Shown here: positions 1 to 11,272 of the stretch, one piece after another
Position numbering within the stretch: the first letter of the stretch is position 1
Layout: the number at the start of each line of letters is the position of its first letter
From: Conus ventricosus
Taxonomy: Eukaryota > Mollusca > Gastropoda > Neogastropoda > Conidae
Direction of reading: 5' to 3'
Assembly: GCA_018398815.1 (NCBI GenBank)
Contig: CM031607.1
Location: forward strand, 89,482,358 to 89,546,357
Length of the DNA: 64,000 bases
Notes under the pieces: generated by a model
Databases searched by the model: none
What the model was told of the DNA's origin: nothing
Seen by the model: the letters and a program-made list of their open reading frames with translations, nothing else
Made by a program: the position numbers and the translations under genes

Positions 1-900
1 AAGGATATTGGAAGGGAATAACAGCAATTAAAAAGCTAAGCAAGCAGCTGGAGTCAGTGAACAAACAGCAAAAGAATGGTTTCTAACAAGCGATTTGGCA
101 ATTTATTTACCAGCGCCTGACGAATACAGAGACACACACTTTGTGACACATACTCCAAACGACACCCTCAAATGGACTTTATATTACCCTCTGATACGAT
201 TAGACGAAAAAGATTTAAGTATGCACTTACAGTCATTGACGTAGCTTCAAGATACAAAGATGCGGAACCTTTAACACAAAAGAGTGCTTCTGCTGTTGCT
301 GTTGCTATACAACTGATACCAACGAGGCCCGCTAACTTATCCTCGCATGATTCAAGTCGATGATGGAAAAGAATTAAAGGCCAAGTGAATAATTATGTTG
401 GAAACATAGAGTTACCATCAAAAGGGGCATTCCAGGAGTTCACAGATCACAGGCTTTAGTTGAAAACTTTAACAAACAGTTAGCTGAAAGACTTTTTCTA
501 CCAGTATCACAGAGAGCTGATTGACTAATTCTCGCAACACAGAATGGGTTAGAAGACTGCCCTCAGTTTTGCGGCAATGATAATGAAGAATTTAAAGGGC
601 TAAAACCAGTACAAGCAATCAAAAGAAAAACAATAAATGTGTTGAAGGAGAGTCTTCATCGGCAAATATTACCGTTTGGTTTAAAAGTATGGTACCTTTA
701 TTTACCGGGGGAGCAGAAGGGGACTCTCGCATCGGGCAACAGATCAGTTTGCGAGTGTTGATCCATATGACATAAAAAAGAATTGTAAAAATTTGAATCC
801 GCCCGTGTATTATTACGAGAAACTGACACAAAAAAACAACCAGCTCCTCAAAGATCTTTGTGAAAGAAGAACTGCAGATAATCCCTCCAGACACTAGTTC
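1..900 (+). pseudogene. INT: Polinton/Maverick retroviral-type integrase, frameshifted, 5' end outside window
   Basis: DDE integrase (rve family) of the kind Polintons use to insert their linear DNA into host chromosomes. Visible in several frames: the first acidic residue in MDFIL (from 172), followed by the family block VIDVASRYKDAEPL; a second Asp in VDDGKEL (359-364); and the catalytic Glu in QALVENFNKQLAERLF (GAA at 462-464). All three acidic positions survive, but in different frames. The C-terminal part (about 660-895) contains LPFGLKV and a KEELQIIPP tail that also occurs in the second copy at 49.2-49.46 kb. At least three frameshifts and internal stops make it non-functional as given. 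The polymerase gene points toward it from the right (tail to tail). The family assignment rests on motifs read by eye and is quite secure; the exact ends are not. Confidence 0.8.
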
Positions 901-940
901 CAGTTGCTTAATTAATTACGTAAATATATTTGAGTTTAAA

Positions 941-1320
941 ATGGAAGCTCAAAGGAAGCGCAGAATTGATACAAGAATGGTAAAGGAAGAGACCTTGAAA
1001 AGTACGGGAATCATTTTCATGCGTGTAATGCTATTTAAAGAAACATTTTCGGGGATTAATCAATGCATGCTAAATCATCCAGTCACTATCAACTCAAACC
1101 CCCAAATTTGATAAAGAATATTCTAGAAATAATAAAAAAAATCGAACGCATCAAGCAAACATGAGAAAGATTTAAATGAATTGGATGAAGCTATATTGAT
1201 CTTATATTAAAAGTTGATGAAAATATAAACCCCCCTGTTTTATGCGGCCCTCCAGTGCCCGTTGCATATGAAAACTCTGGATTAACAAACACACGTTTTG
1301 TGTTTGTTCTATTCTACGAC
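941..1320 (+). pseudogene. Possible small ORF remnant between integrase and polymerase genes
   Basis: A short basic reading frame starts MEAQRKRRIDTRMVKEE at 941 and runs to 1111, with coding-like stretches in other frames further on (for example VDENINPPVLCGPPVP near 1215-1265). It lies between the integrase end and the polymerase end and partly overlaps the antisense tail of the polymerase. I do not recognise it. It could be a small Polinton gene broken by frameshifts, or chance open sequence opposite the polymerase tail. Confidence 0.25.
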
Positions 1321-4300
1321 TTCTTTGTTACAACTGTTGTGTTGATCTCATTGCAGATTAGATCGTGTTTTACGTTGTCATGATGAAAAGTCTTATTACC
1401 AAACAATGCTTCTTTGTAGTTGTCATGTGATATGCTCGACTGCACAACACTGCGAGATATTCCCTTTGCTTTTTGATGGTTTTCTCCTGGCTAGAATACT
1501 GTACATTTTCGACCTTAAACAACAACTCCTTGATCACCTTTCCAGATAATTCATCTTCATCTTTCCTAAAACCTCTTATTGTAATTGAATGTAAAGGCGA
1601 TCTTTAGGGTAATCAGATGTATCATACCATCCTGCATGCCTTTAGCTAATTCGGTTTCCATGTCTTTATAGATGTCTTCAGTAGGGATATCTATAACAAA
1701 AACTATCTGTATGTGTAAGTACTCTGGACTCTGGATACAAGGGCTTAAAGTAGTCATAAAGAAATTCTAACATCAAAAGCTTTGATAATTCTAAAACGGT
1801 TAAACCCAATAAATACAGGCTTGTCAAATTTGACTTTCTTTTTTTTCATCATTATGCCAAAAAGCTGATCATGAAATCTTCTGAAGTCCTGATAATTAGG
1901 TTTTGAAGTCAGCTTAATTGCTTCGTTCTCTTTGGTGACTAATCTGACATCTTTGCGCTTGTGCGGATTCTCCATAGTCTTTCCGAAACAGCTGTTGTTC
2001 ATCAACTTGAAAAAGTCTTTTTCTGAAGCATCTGTGGATTTGGTTTCTGAGATCAGTGTTCTTCATGATGTATGGTTTCATGAACTGTTCTTGATCAAAA
2101 GCAATTATGCGATGAACTGCTGTCAACTTCAACCCATGTCTTAAATAAAATTGTAGAAGTCTGTAATGACAGACATAATTTTTTTTTGCCCGAAGATTAG
2201 GCACAAGTTTAGGTGGTTCTCTTGGATCCATCTTAGACTTTCTGCAGCTAATGGATAGTCATTATGCAGGTCATGGAGTTCATGAGGATATTTCTAAATC
2301 AACTTCTAGAATGTATCCACGCTGTTGACCCGGCGTCAAACTGCTCAACCACTTTAATGCCTTTTGAATGTTTTTCGGATCGACGCTTGTGTGCATTTTA
2401 AAGTTGCGTAATGGAAGTGATTGCGCCATTGCCCATCCATACAGATTGTTTGCGTCTAAATACATGAGATAGTTAGACCTTTTACTCGGATCATAGTCGT
2501 CCAAGTATTTGTTGTTTGCTTTACAGTAATGATGCGACGCCATACTAATTCCTCCGCGCAATCCGTTTTCAATCATCTGAATCATTGGTAGGTCAGACAA
2601 TAAATCAATCTGTACTTTAGTAAACTTTAAGAAAGCGTCCCAACTCATCCCGGGCGCAGAATGTTAATGCACAGGATCCAGGCTATAATGTTTCATGCAG
2701 GTCTTTCTGTAATTTTCAAAAACGTCCGCCAACAAACATGTATCAGCCATCAAGTATGAGTCATGATAGTCTCCCATCGTTTTACACTCTAACTTCTGCC
2801 ACGCATCTTGAGCATGCTGGTAATCGGAATCACTGATGTCCTTTCCTCTAAGACTAGAAAAGAACGCGCCTTTAGGCGGAAGTGTATCTTCATCAAACCT
2901 TTCCAACTGTTCATGTACTCATAAGGGTAAACGCCTTTCTAACAAGCGTTGGGTCAAAAATATTCTTCCGTTATTGGGCAGGACTTTAAGGGACATAGCC
3001 AGTGACTCTAACGAACCATCATGTGCTGCATAGAGTCATAAAAAGACATGTTATTTAAAGTGAAACACATGTACTTTTCTGATGACTGTGCAATGCATGC
3101 TACCTGAAGGCGCTGGTTATGCTTGCATTATAAGGTGAGAGTCATAACCTCGCAAGTTGTGAAAGAATACAGGCAGCTTCCATGTCTTTGGGTCAATCTT
3201 TAGTTGAAGATTGCAGTTGTTGTGCGCTGCTCCTCTGAACTTCCCACTAATGTGATCATGGTCTCTTACTTTTGGATTCGCCGCGTCTGATGAGAGGCCT
3301 AAACCGCAAATCCAACAATGTGTGGCTGAGTCATACTGTTGTTGGTCTTCAGGCGTCATTTGATTTCAGATAAGTTTAGATTATTAGAACAGTCATTACG
3401 CACTTTCTGCATGCGTTCTAAGAAGTATTCTGCGGCATTTGGCCCTCTATACAATTCTGGCTTTGAATGGACGCCATCGACCTGACAATAACGAAGGCAA
3501 ATGAACAATCTGGTGATTACTCACTATGGCCGTTTTAGAAGTCTCTGTGGGGTTGGTCCTCATAAGGAACAATGAGTGATTCGAAGTCTGCGTAAACAAT
3601 GTATGGCGAATTTTGCATTCGTTTCCAGTTCTTAAAACTAACTTTAGATCCGGGCGGGGGCGTAGTTAGTTCTGTATTACAGTCAACTGGGCCGATACAA
3701 TGTTTCTTATGTTCGCTCGCGGCTTGAACAGATGGAATTCTTGTTAAACATTTTCTGCAGAATTCTTGTTTATTTTTTTGCTTTGAAGTATGCGTCAATA
3801 ATTCTACTCATGTTTCGTATCAATGTGTAATGTGGTAGCCCCGCTGGCGAAAACATCAGAAGTAAGTCGACATGATTTTGTCTGGCTCGCCAATCGTTGG
3901 ACTGTTCTTGGACACTTTAATCGGCTGTAGATTTGTTTCTTCATCCCATGTGTAGACATTAACAGTTATTGGTTTGTTTTGTTCTTCAAACTGATCAATT
4001 TGGTCTATACCAACAGGAAAGGACACCCACTAAAGTTAAGATCATTGATGTAAGGGTGATAGTTAGACACTCTCTCTGCGTTTTTGCGGGCGTGATGCAG
4101 CCTTGCGAGAACACACCACATAAAACATTTGTCGTCTGAATTCCTTATGTTTAGAACTGCTCTTTTTGCGACTAATGCTGGGGGTAGCGGAATGTAAGCC
4201 TTGCCTACATCGGTGCATATTAGCCTGTTTTAATCTGATCTCTAAAACTTCGCCTCTGACCAACCAGAGCCTCTCATTTTGGCTTCTTCAGCGGCCACAT

Positions 4301-4618
4301 CAAACTGTGTAAGCAGTTCGTTGCCCAACGGGTGTTAAGTCGTTATGAGAAAGAATAGTCTGTTGTTTAGTTGAGACCCAGACTTCTAGATTTTCTTCAT
4401 TTATTGTTATATAGTCGATTAAAACAGCTAACATTACTTTAACTGGCGGGGTCTATTGTTAGTTTACTTGGAACTTGAGAAATAGCATGTACAACGCTTG
4501 CCCGCACGTTTGCTGGATCAATGACTTCTAAATCAATATCATTTAAAGCTCTTGACAAACGCTCTTTCTCGAGCATTCCTTAAAACAATTCGTCTTGCCC
4601 TTCATATATCTTAGCCAT
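1200..4618 (-). pseudogene. POLB: Protein-primed family B DNA polymerase (DNA_pol_B_2) of the Polinton, frameshifted
   Basis: Replicative polymerase that copies the element from a terminal protein primer. The start ATG at 4618 opens MAKIYEGQDEL. In order on the minus strand: an N-terminal region with MWCV (about 4,110); ExoI YADFESL (about 3,580-3,594); a Cys/His endonuclease VII-like cluster CWICG ... VRDHDH ... HNNCN (3,210-3,317); ExoII FHNLRGYDSHLI (about 3,129-3,164); ERFDEDTLPPKGAF and DYHDSYLMADTCLLADVFE (2,680-2,900); motif A region YLDANNLYGWAM (about 2,425-2,460); LVPNLRAKKNYVCHY (about 2,170-2,210); a motif B region MNNSCFGKTMEN (about 1,967-2,002); and motif C read as HTDS (TDS at 1,702-1,710). 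The family norm for motif C is DTDS, so a catalytic Asp is replaced. At least six frame changes and stops are present. The total length fits a Polinton PolB of about 1,100 residues. The 3' end is uncertain. Confidence 0.9.
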
Positions 4619-4743
4619 GTTTGAGTTTCTTTTCTAACTCAAAATATTTATTTAAATTAAAAAAAATATTAATCCGAATCAATATCAACGGTCTTTTTGT
4701 GCTTGGACTCATAAACTAAAGTATAAAACACCTTTTGGCGTTG

Positions 4744-5371
4744 TTAATGTGAGCTGTTTAGAACAGAGTTTAATGTTTCGTTTACTTTTTTTAAGCATTC
4801 CTTTTTTATCTGCTCGGCGTCTGGCTGTTGAGAAAAAGTTGTCCTCGCCTTTCTTTGAAGATCAAACTTTTGTCTTTGTAGTCATCAAAATCGGCCTGTA
4901 AACGATTAAATTCTTCATCCGTGATGTTTGAGTCAGCTAGTGCTTTATTTATTGTCAGTTTGAACGAAACTAGTTTAGCCGTTATTAGTTGAACCATAGC
5001 TGTGTGCTTTTGGAGTTTAGTTTTTAATTTTTTGCTAGCAGCACCTACAGCTAATGAACACAGACCAAGAGCCAAAGACAAACCACTAGAGGTAAAGCCG
5101 CGGGTGCGCTATGCCCGTGGCTAAGAGACCAACACTCGTTCCTGCTGATAGAGCACTTATAGTCGATGCTCCAGTATTAACATAAGTAACAGCATTACAG
5201 GCAGCAGAATACCTTCGTTTGGTTTTGCGTATTTTGAAAGGTCTTGCTCTATTTTTTGTTGCATTTGTGTAATGTTGTTAATCTAAAGGTTTTTATGTTG
5301 GGGCTTTCTACTATCCCTTCTTTTGGCGACTCTGGCGCTGTAGGCACATTTGGATAAACCTGAACAGACAT
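4744..5371 (-). pseudogene. Polinton protein with hydrophobic N-terminal half and helical C-terminal half, function unknown
   Basis: About 209 codons with frameshifts. The ATG at 5371 opens MSVQVYPNVPTAPESP, a Pro/Glu-rich leader. A long small-residue hydrophobic stretch follows (one open segment reads MSLALGLCSLAVGAASKKLKTKL, starting at 5081). The C-terminal half is charged and probably helical (KALADSNITDEEFNRLQADFDDYKDK) and ends near SVLNSSH with its stop at 4744-4746. It lies between the polymerase and the capsid candidate on the same strand. I recall similar hydrophobic-plus-helical proteins from other invertebrate Polintons but cannot name a function; a membrane-active or minor virion protein is an inference. 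Confidence 0.55.
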
Positions 5372-5412
5372 GCTTTTTAAAAATGAAAAAATAATTTAGT
5401 AATGTATATCTT

Positions 5413-6652
5413 TTAATTGTTTTCTTGAATATTCAGCTGCGCATCATATATTAAAACAAATGTACATTAAGCGGTTTATCGGCTTCTTCTTCTTTATCAA
5501 TTTGAATGTTTATTACGTCTCTCACAGTTCTCCCGCTTCCATGCAACTGATTATCCTCTGTTGACCTTAGGTCATCCATAAACCGTATTTCGTTGTTAAA
5601 TATCATCAAGCCTAACATTGTGAAGATGTAAATCTTTAGACACAAGGTCAACTGTTGGATTTCTACACCTCCCGCCTCCAAACAGTTTTCTTATTTCATC
5701 AAAATGCTGATAAGGTTTAAGCCCGCTAGCGTAGATTTGGTTAGGACTACCCTCAATCGAACTTGTACTTTCGTTATTTTAGGATTAATAAACTTTTCAC
5801 TTCCTCTTTTGAACGGTTCTTCATCTTCGCACAGCAATAAATACCTTTAAGCGATCTTGCTGCGACACTAAAACTAAAATTCCATATAGCGTCTGCCTGC
5901 TTCTGGGATATGTTGTATGATGAATCACTCTTTCGTAATATATTGCTAATTTTGACTGATATTGTTGCTCAATCAGCCTTGCTAAATTAGGGTTGCTAAC
6001 AACGTCAAACTCTAACGAGATGTCAGAAATGCTGTACTTTGCTTCGGTGTCTGATGATTTGATAACGCGTTTGTATTCATTAAAAGTTAGTTCATATGAC
6101 AATCTGTCTTTTAATGCTCCTTGAAAGTACGGTGCATGCGCTTTTAACAACTCAAAATCTAAGGGGATGGAAAAGCGATTTCCATACGCAAAATTTACAG
6201 CTGCATACTTTTTGCCGTCTTTAATATCTGCGGCGCTATTCTATGTTTTAGTGCTTCTTCATTTTCGATTCCTTGAAACGCAAAGTCAGCCCTTTCATTC
6301 CGGTTAGCCATAGATCAGAATAGGTTAAAAATATGTCTGCATTGTGTAAGAAAATATTTCTTGCCCCTCAAGTTTTATAGAAATTTTCTTAACGATTGCC
6401 CGCCCAGATTCTGTACAACTGTCCTGTTTTGTGTCTGTTGTTGAAGCGAGTTCTATTTTGAAAGTAAGACGCGCAGAGCCTGGCACAATCACTTCATCTG
6501 CTCCTAGGTCCGGAAATTTGACAGTAAGAATTTGATCCGCATCAATAGTAGATGGATTATTTGGAACAGTAATATTCCGTTTATTTCCCTTCACGCCAAG
6601 GGTTCTTTCAGTCTTCTATGGGGTCAAGAATCGAGCCATATGATTGTGACAT
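5413..6652 (-). pseudogene. Candidate capsid or other virion structural protein of the Polinton, frameshifted
   Basis: About 413 codons. The ATG at 6652 begins MSQSYGSILDP. An intact segment (6,325-6,594) reads NITVPNNPSTIDADQ, then VIVPGSARLTFKIEL and KKISIKLEGQEIF, a strand-rich pattern. The middle (5,821-6,150) includes LSYELTFNEYKRV and SISDISLEFDVV; the end (5,413-5,681) includes DDLRSTEDNQLHGSGR and a C-terminal DAQLNIQENN. The predicted all-beta character, the length and the position in a Polinton suggest a jelly-roll capsid protein, but no decisive motif is visible by eye. It is broken by at least four frameshifts. Its start lies 39 bp from the start of the divergent gene at 6692. A structure-based search would settle whether it is a double jelly-roll major capsid protein. 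Confidence 0.5.
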
Positions 6653-6691
6653 TTTTTATAAAACAAAATAAAAAGTTAATTATTTAAAAAC
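6653..6691. promoter_or_regulatory. Short AT-rich divergent promoter region
   Basis: Only 39 bp separate the start codons of two divergent Polinton genes (minus at 6652, plus at 6692). The interval is almost pure A/T and includes TTTTTTATAAAA-type sequence, a plausible shared TATA-like core. No experimental support; inferred from spacing and composition. Confidence 0.35.
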
Positions 6692-7826
6692 ATGGCAGGC
6701 ATTGAAGATGAAGATTATGATGATTTTGATCCTGGAGACGACATGAGTGAAATGACTCCTTTGGTACAACATCGCTCGGGGCTCTCTTTGCGGCGTGAAT
6801 TAACAGAAAGTAAGGTCAGATCATTATACCAAAGTTTAGGCCAAGAACCTCCCGAATTTATAGACCCTAATGATTTTGAAGTAAAAGATGACCATTTGTT
6901 TGTGAGGAGCGACAAGGACAACTTGTTCAGCTTACATCTAAACCAGACTCATCAAGTTTTAAAAAAGAGTACAATTAGAAAAGGCTCAGTGTGAGCGATC
7001 AAAATCGCCTTGGCATTACTAACCAAAATTAGATAAGGATGCAGTTGCTAAATCTTCAAAACACACTGCAGGAACTCCGACAGATAACCAAATGCAAAAC
7101 ATGGAACTTAAAGAATTAAATCAATCGGCAGACGAATTAATAAATGCAATAGAAGCAGAAACCAGTTTTCAGAAGAAACAGCATTAAAGACTATACACGA
7201 CTCGCCGCTAACCATGCGAGAAAATAGCGGCCCTTGATCATGCTTTAGAACCATTAGAGGCGAATTAACAAACAATTTAGCAAAACTGGGTGAAATAGAT
7301 GAGCATATAAAAGAGAAAAAGAAAAACTCGTTGAGGCTGATGACGCCAACTTAGGGTCTGATATTAATGAAAGAATAACCCAAGACTAAAAGATCTTGAA
7401 CAAGAAAGATCAGCAAGAACTAGAAGCGTTGTTATAACCGAGAACATTTACGAACTCAAGTGGCAGAATAAGAGAAACTACCAAAGATTTTATATGAAGA
7501 CACAACGCTAGCAGAAAGAATAAGAACTGTTTAGGAGCAAGGAGTAACATTAGCATGCGTTATACGGCCTTAGGATTTGCAATAAGTACTCTGGTGTTGG
7601 CTATTACAGGCGGCGGTGGGCAAAGTCCAGTGCCTCCACCACCATCGCCTCCATCGCCGCCTGATAAATCATGGGAAAAAAAAACAGCTTGATCATCTTG
7701 CGGATTATTAAAAAAATTAGCCGGTAAAGCTATAGACTCTTTACCGGGTTATTAGGGGGTGTTGTTAGCTGGCTTTTGTCTACTGCAAGCAAAGTAGTGG
7801 CTTTATGGCGAGCACTTTGGACATAG
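6692..7826 (+). pseudogene. Polinton protein: acidic N-terminus, coiled-coil-like middle, Pro-rich linker and hydrophobic C-terminal helices
   Basis: The open part (6,692-6,994) starts MAGIEDEDYDDFDPGDDM, is very acidic, and continues with SKVRSLYQSLGQEPPEF. Beyond it, broken frames are rich in Glu, Leu and Lys (7,050-7,500) and look like a coiled coil. At 7,565-7,690 there is a membrane-type segment, LGFAISTLVLAITGGGGG, then the Pro-rich QSPVPPPPSPPSPPDK. The C-terminus has a second hydrophobic stretch (LLGGVVSWLLSTASKVVALW) and a stop at 7824-7826. The layout would suit a virion-associated or membrane-anchored protein, but the function is unknown. Its 3' end overlaps the end of the convergent gene by about 24 bp. 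Several frameshifts are present. Confidence 0.5.
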
Positions 7827-9042
7827 TTTCTTAATAGTTGGGTTAATTTTTAGTAAGATAAAGACCAAGAATCCTAGGCCAGTTAATCCAAGAACAAGCG
7901 CTGTCTTTTCATATTCATGGTCATCGCGAACAGAGTCCGCGTCTTCAACGGTCTTCGGGTTTGGGCCACGGGGATTGGATGACTTATTCTTGGGGGGTCA
8001 TCTTGTTTTTTTACTTCTTGCAATATTACTGGCTCAGAATTTATGTCGTTTTGTCCAACCATCTGTTCATTTCCTGCAACAAGAATTTCATTGTTGTAGT
8101 TCATTATTGTTCCTACCTGGAGTCTGAGGTCAGAAGGTAGCATGTATAAACCAGTGCCAACAGCAAAGTCTACTTTTGATCTTGCGTATTGTAAAACATC
8201 TTGGTACCATTTTTACTTGAAGGTAATATAACTGTAGAATTAATGGCGTCCTCTAAATTTGCTAGTATTTGTTTTGTGCATCAAAGCCAGTAGAAGGATC
8301 AGTTATGCTCGATCTTGCACTGTGCTTGTGAACCTAGCAAACACCAAACGTAAGTACGAATAGAGTCATTTATTCGTTTATTCCTGCTTTAGTTAGGCCT
8401 TTAGAAGTGTCTAAGATAAATGTTGTCCATGCTGTTTTATGCCTCTTGCTCTATGGACCCGAGGTGAAAGCTGTGCCTGAAGAGAAAGATGTGTAAGGAG
8501 GATTCCATATTACTTATACTTTCTGTGCTCGCCCAATAATAAGGGGTGCCTAAGCCATGATTAAGATCCGACTTTTGTCTAAAGTCTGTCTTGATGTTAA
8601 TATTGAATTCGTTACAGATTCTTTCAAAAGCCTTCATGTCTATTCTGTTGCTGAATGGATATTAACGGTTGTCATTTGGTAATGGCGCTTGCAGTTCAGT
8701 CAAATACGTCGAAGGTGTAATAGAAATGAAATCTGTACACAGACCTCACCAAAGGATCAGGATGATTTAAATGATCAGCATACGACACTCCACACCCGTT
8801 GATGCACAAAACACAGCAAAGTTTAACTGGTTCTGATAAAACTGCATCGGATGACTAAACCACACTTTCGCGATGTAGTCTTTTTTAATAGGAGGGTTAA
8901 GATATCTGTTTAATGGCAGTACTAACCTTTACTGAAAGGTGTCAGACTGAGTCACAGAAATGACAGAGTATCAGTTGTTATGTTTTAAGATTGTAGTGCG
9001 GCCCAAGGAATATTTTGCATTAGTATATTTGAATGCACTCAT
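7803..9042 (-). pseudogene. Polinton protein with C-terminal membrane anchor, function unknown
   Basis: The ATG at 9042 opens MSAFKYTNAKYSLGRTTILK. Open pieces at 8,437-8,637 (MKAFERICNEFNINIKTDF) and 7,883-8,143 (MLPSDLRLQVGTIMNYNNEIL) belong to one gene of about 410 codons interrupted by frameshifts. Near the C-terminus, in a different frame from the 7,883 segment, is a clear hydrophobic helix, TALVLGLTGLGFLVFILL, followed by a short basic tail; the stop is at 7803-7805. The protein is therefore probably tail-anchored. It ends tail to tail with the neighbouring plus-strand gene, overlapping it by about 24 bp. I do not recognise the family. Confidence 0.5.
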
Positions 9043-9295
9043 TTTTAATTTGTTTTAAAAAATGTTTGTAACAATAACAACTCAAGACCGCCTTCGTTTT
9101 TAGACATGCTATTAATAACGAATGCGGAACCAGTAACGGTCGCGCTCCATGAAATATTCTACAAAGTCGTTATGGTTTAATATAAGCAAAGCCAAGGAGA
9201 ATAATAAGGTTCTAAATGTTGACAAAACAGGGGCCAAAGTTAGCAGTTTAAATACCTGATGGTTTATTACGGGTTTTGCTCACTAAAGAAGAGCA
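9043..9295. promoter_or_regulatory. Divergent intergenic region between two Polinton genes
   Basis: About 250 bp of AT-rich sequence with no credible reading frame lies between a minus-strand start (9042) and a plus-strand start (9296). Head-to-head layout implies promoters for both genes here. No specific element is recognised. Confidence 0.3.
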
Positions 9296-9710
9296 ATGAG
9301 TAACTTCGACATTACTCTCAAATTAACAATGCAAATCTAAAACAATGTTAACATTCAAGCCTGAAGAGAAGGAGGTTACTATTTTGATAAATATGCTAGC
9401 TAAAATGTTAGGCTTTGCAGCTGACAATTATAGATTTAGAGTTACACAACCAAAACTACGTATGAGGGAGAAAATCCGCTCGATCTTGCATTACATTCAT
9501 TACTCATGTTCATTTGGATGACGAGCACTGATGAAAACTTATATGATGGAGACCCTCAACTGTTTTAAGAGCTCTTCCATCTGGGAAAGCCGCATATTGC
9601 GATTATGAAATTATACAATTCCTAATTTACAGTTTAAAAGATTAGTTTGTGGAGGGTGGATCATTTAATTTAAAAATTGCAGACAAAGAAAAGTTGTGAA
9701 ATGTGATAAC
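9296..9710 (+). pseudogene. Small Polinton gene remnant, unknown
   Basis: The ATG at 9296 opens MSNFDITLKLTMQI; coding-like sequence continues with MLTFKPEEKEVTILINMLAKMLGFAADNYRFRV in mixed frames, then IWMTSTDENLYDGD. Frames change at least twice, so the product is not intact. It is the first of three plus-strand genes leading to the packaging ATPase. I do not recognise it, and no protease-type catalytic motif is evident. Confidence 0.4.
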
Positions 9711-9754
9711 CTGCACATTGTTTTAGAAATAAAATAATACGTTACTAAAAAATA

Positions 9755-10583
9755 ATGTCACGTGGGCCAGAAGAATCAGGAGTTACATTAGCGCCTGTGA
9801 GGTTATAACTTTAGAATTTAAAGACCTTGCAGACGTACAGACTTTGAACAGAACGGTGAGATAGGCGCTTTGTATGGGTTTGAGTACACTTAAGATGGTG
9901 ATTATAAACGCAAAGAGGTTGGCGACAACAAAAAATTTCCTAAACTAGAACAAACTGCGCATATCTAGAGGCAAATAATGTTGGTCAGTTGAATATAAAA
10001 TAGTTCGAAACTGACCTCAATGGCACTAGAACCATATTAGAATGGGACTAAAATTTGAATTCATAAGCCATTTACATTTTTTTAGCCGTCAAAAAAATTT
10101 CAGAAAGATTCAACTTCTGGCCCTTCATGTAAGTCTTATGCCGACACAATAGTCGGAAGAGATTTGAATAACGCCGTATGGGAAAAAACATACTCCTCCA
10201 CAGAAGAGAAAACGGTTTTAAAGAAAGCTCTACAAAATTACAGTTCTTTCCAAGCAAAAATTAGGAACGTTCACAATAATATTTGAAATTTCTGCTTTAA
10301 AGAGATGGAGAGGATAGGGTGTGGGCGTGTATGACGACCTTATAAAAGGAATTAATTTTAGCTGGAAAACTTAGACGTTAAACGCCTTAAAGTTATCATC
10401 GCGTTCTTCACAATGGTGAGATACTTAAGGTCATTAACAACAAGCAGCAAAATCAATGTTGACTTAAATAGAAACAATCTTACAGAACTGAATTGGATTA
10501 ATCTTACACATTAGGTCCATAGGATTTTATTATATGAACAGTTTTGACAGAGTATGATAAACATAATAACTGAATTAGATTAA
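9755..10583 (+). pseudogene. Polinton gene remnant upstream of the ATPase, unknown
   Basis: The ATG at 9755 opens MSRGPEESGVTLAPV, followed by ITLEFKDLADVQTLNRT in another frame. About 276 codons run to a stop at 10,581-10,583, only 15 bp before the ATPase start. Frequent frame changes and stops occur throughout. Tight same-strand spacing suggests joint expression with the ATPase. By position it could be a minor capsid (penton-like) protein, but nothing in the sequence proves that. Confidence 0.4.
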
Positions 10584-10598
10584 ATTCTTTATAAAACT

Positions 10599-11248
10599 AT
10601 GGAGCAGTTAAACTTTATGACAAAAACCCCTCATTGTTCATTAATTTGTGGACAAAATGGTTGTGGAAAACAATATTTATCTCAACCTGTTACAAACAGT
10701 TTACGTTATAATTTTAATCATATTGTGATTTTCTGCCCAACACTTAAATGGAACAAAGCATATCATTAGAAGGTTTATATGGTACTGATGATAACATATT
10801 TTTAGTTGATCCCAGCAATAAAACTGAGTGAGTGTCTAGAACGCTTTTTATATTGTTTGAAGGAACGCAAACGCTATTTATTATAGATGACTGTTCGCAA
10901 AGAGAATAGTTAAAAAGAGAACACTTTGTCGAAACTAGCTTTCAGTGGAAGACATGCTGGGTAAGTGTGTGGATTTTATGTCAAAAATAGACTCGGTTTT
11001 AAAAGACTTTAGAGAACAGTTAAAGACGTAGTTTTATTTCACATGAAAGACAGAGATGCATTTGATGAATGTTTGCGTGAAAATGATGTTTTGAAAATGA
11101 CAGGAAAAACACAGGATTAAGCAAAAACTAAAATCTGAAAAGTTTAGTAAATTAGTATTAAAAAACGGACAATCCTACACATGTTTGTTTGTAGGGTCGT
11201 TATTTTTTGGTTATTGAAAAAGAATGTGTGATGGATTATTATTTTTAA
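10599..11248 (+). pseudogene. ATP: Genome-packaging ATPase (FtsK/HerA-like) of the Polinton, frameshifted
   Basis: This ATPase type pumps DNA into the capsid in viruses and Polintons. The ATG at 10,599 opens MEQLNFMTKTPHCSLICGQNGCGKQYLS. The Walker A is GQNGCGK followed by Gln where the family has Thr or Ser. Spacing then gives HIVIFCPTLKWNK, and a Walker B, TLFIIDDCS, lies at 10,871-10,897. A further segment reads FHMKDRDAFDECLREND, and the tail includes SEKFSKLVLKNGQSYTCLF with a stop at 11,246-11,248. The length, about 216 codons, suits a Polinton ATPase. At least three frameshifts are present. It is the last Polinton gene before the element's sequence ends. Confidence 0.72.
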
Positions 11249-11272
11249 TTCGTTGTTGAAGTCTTACTTGGC

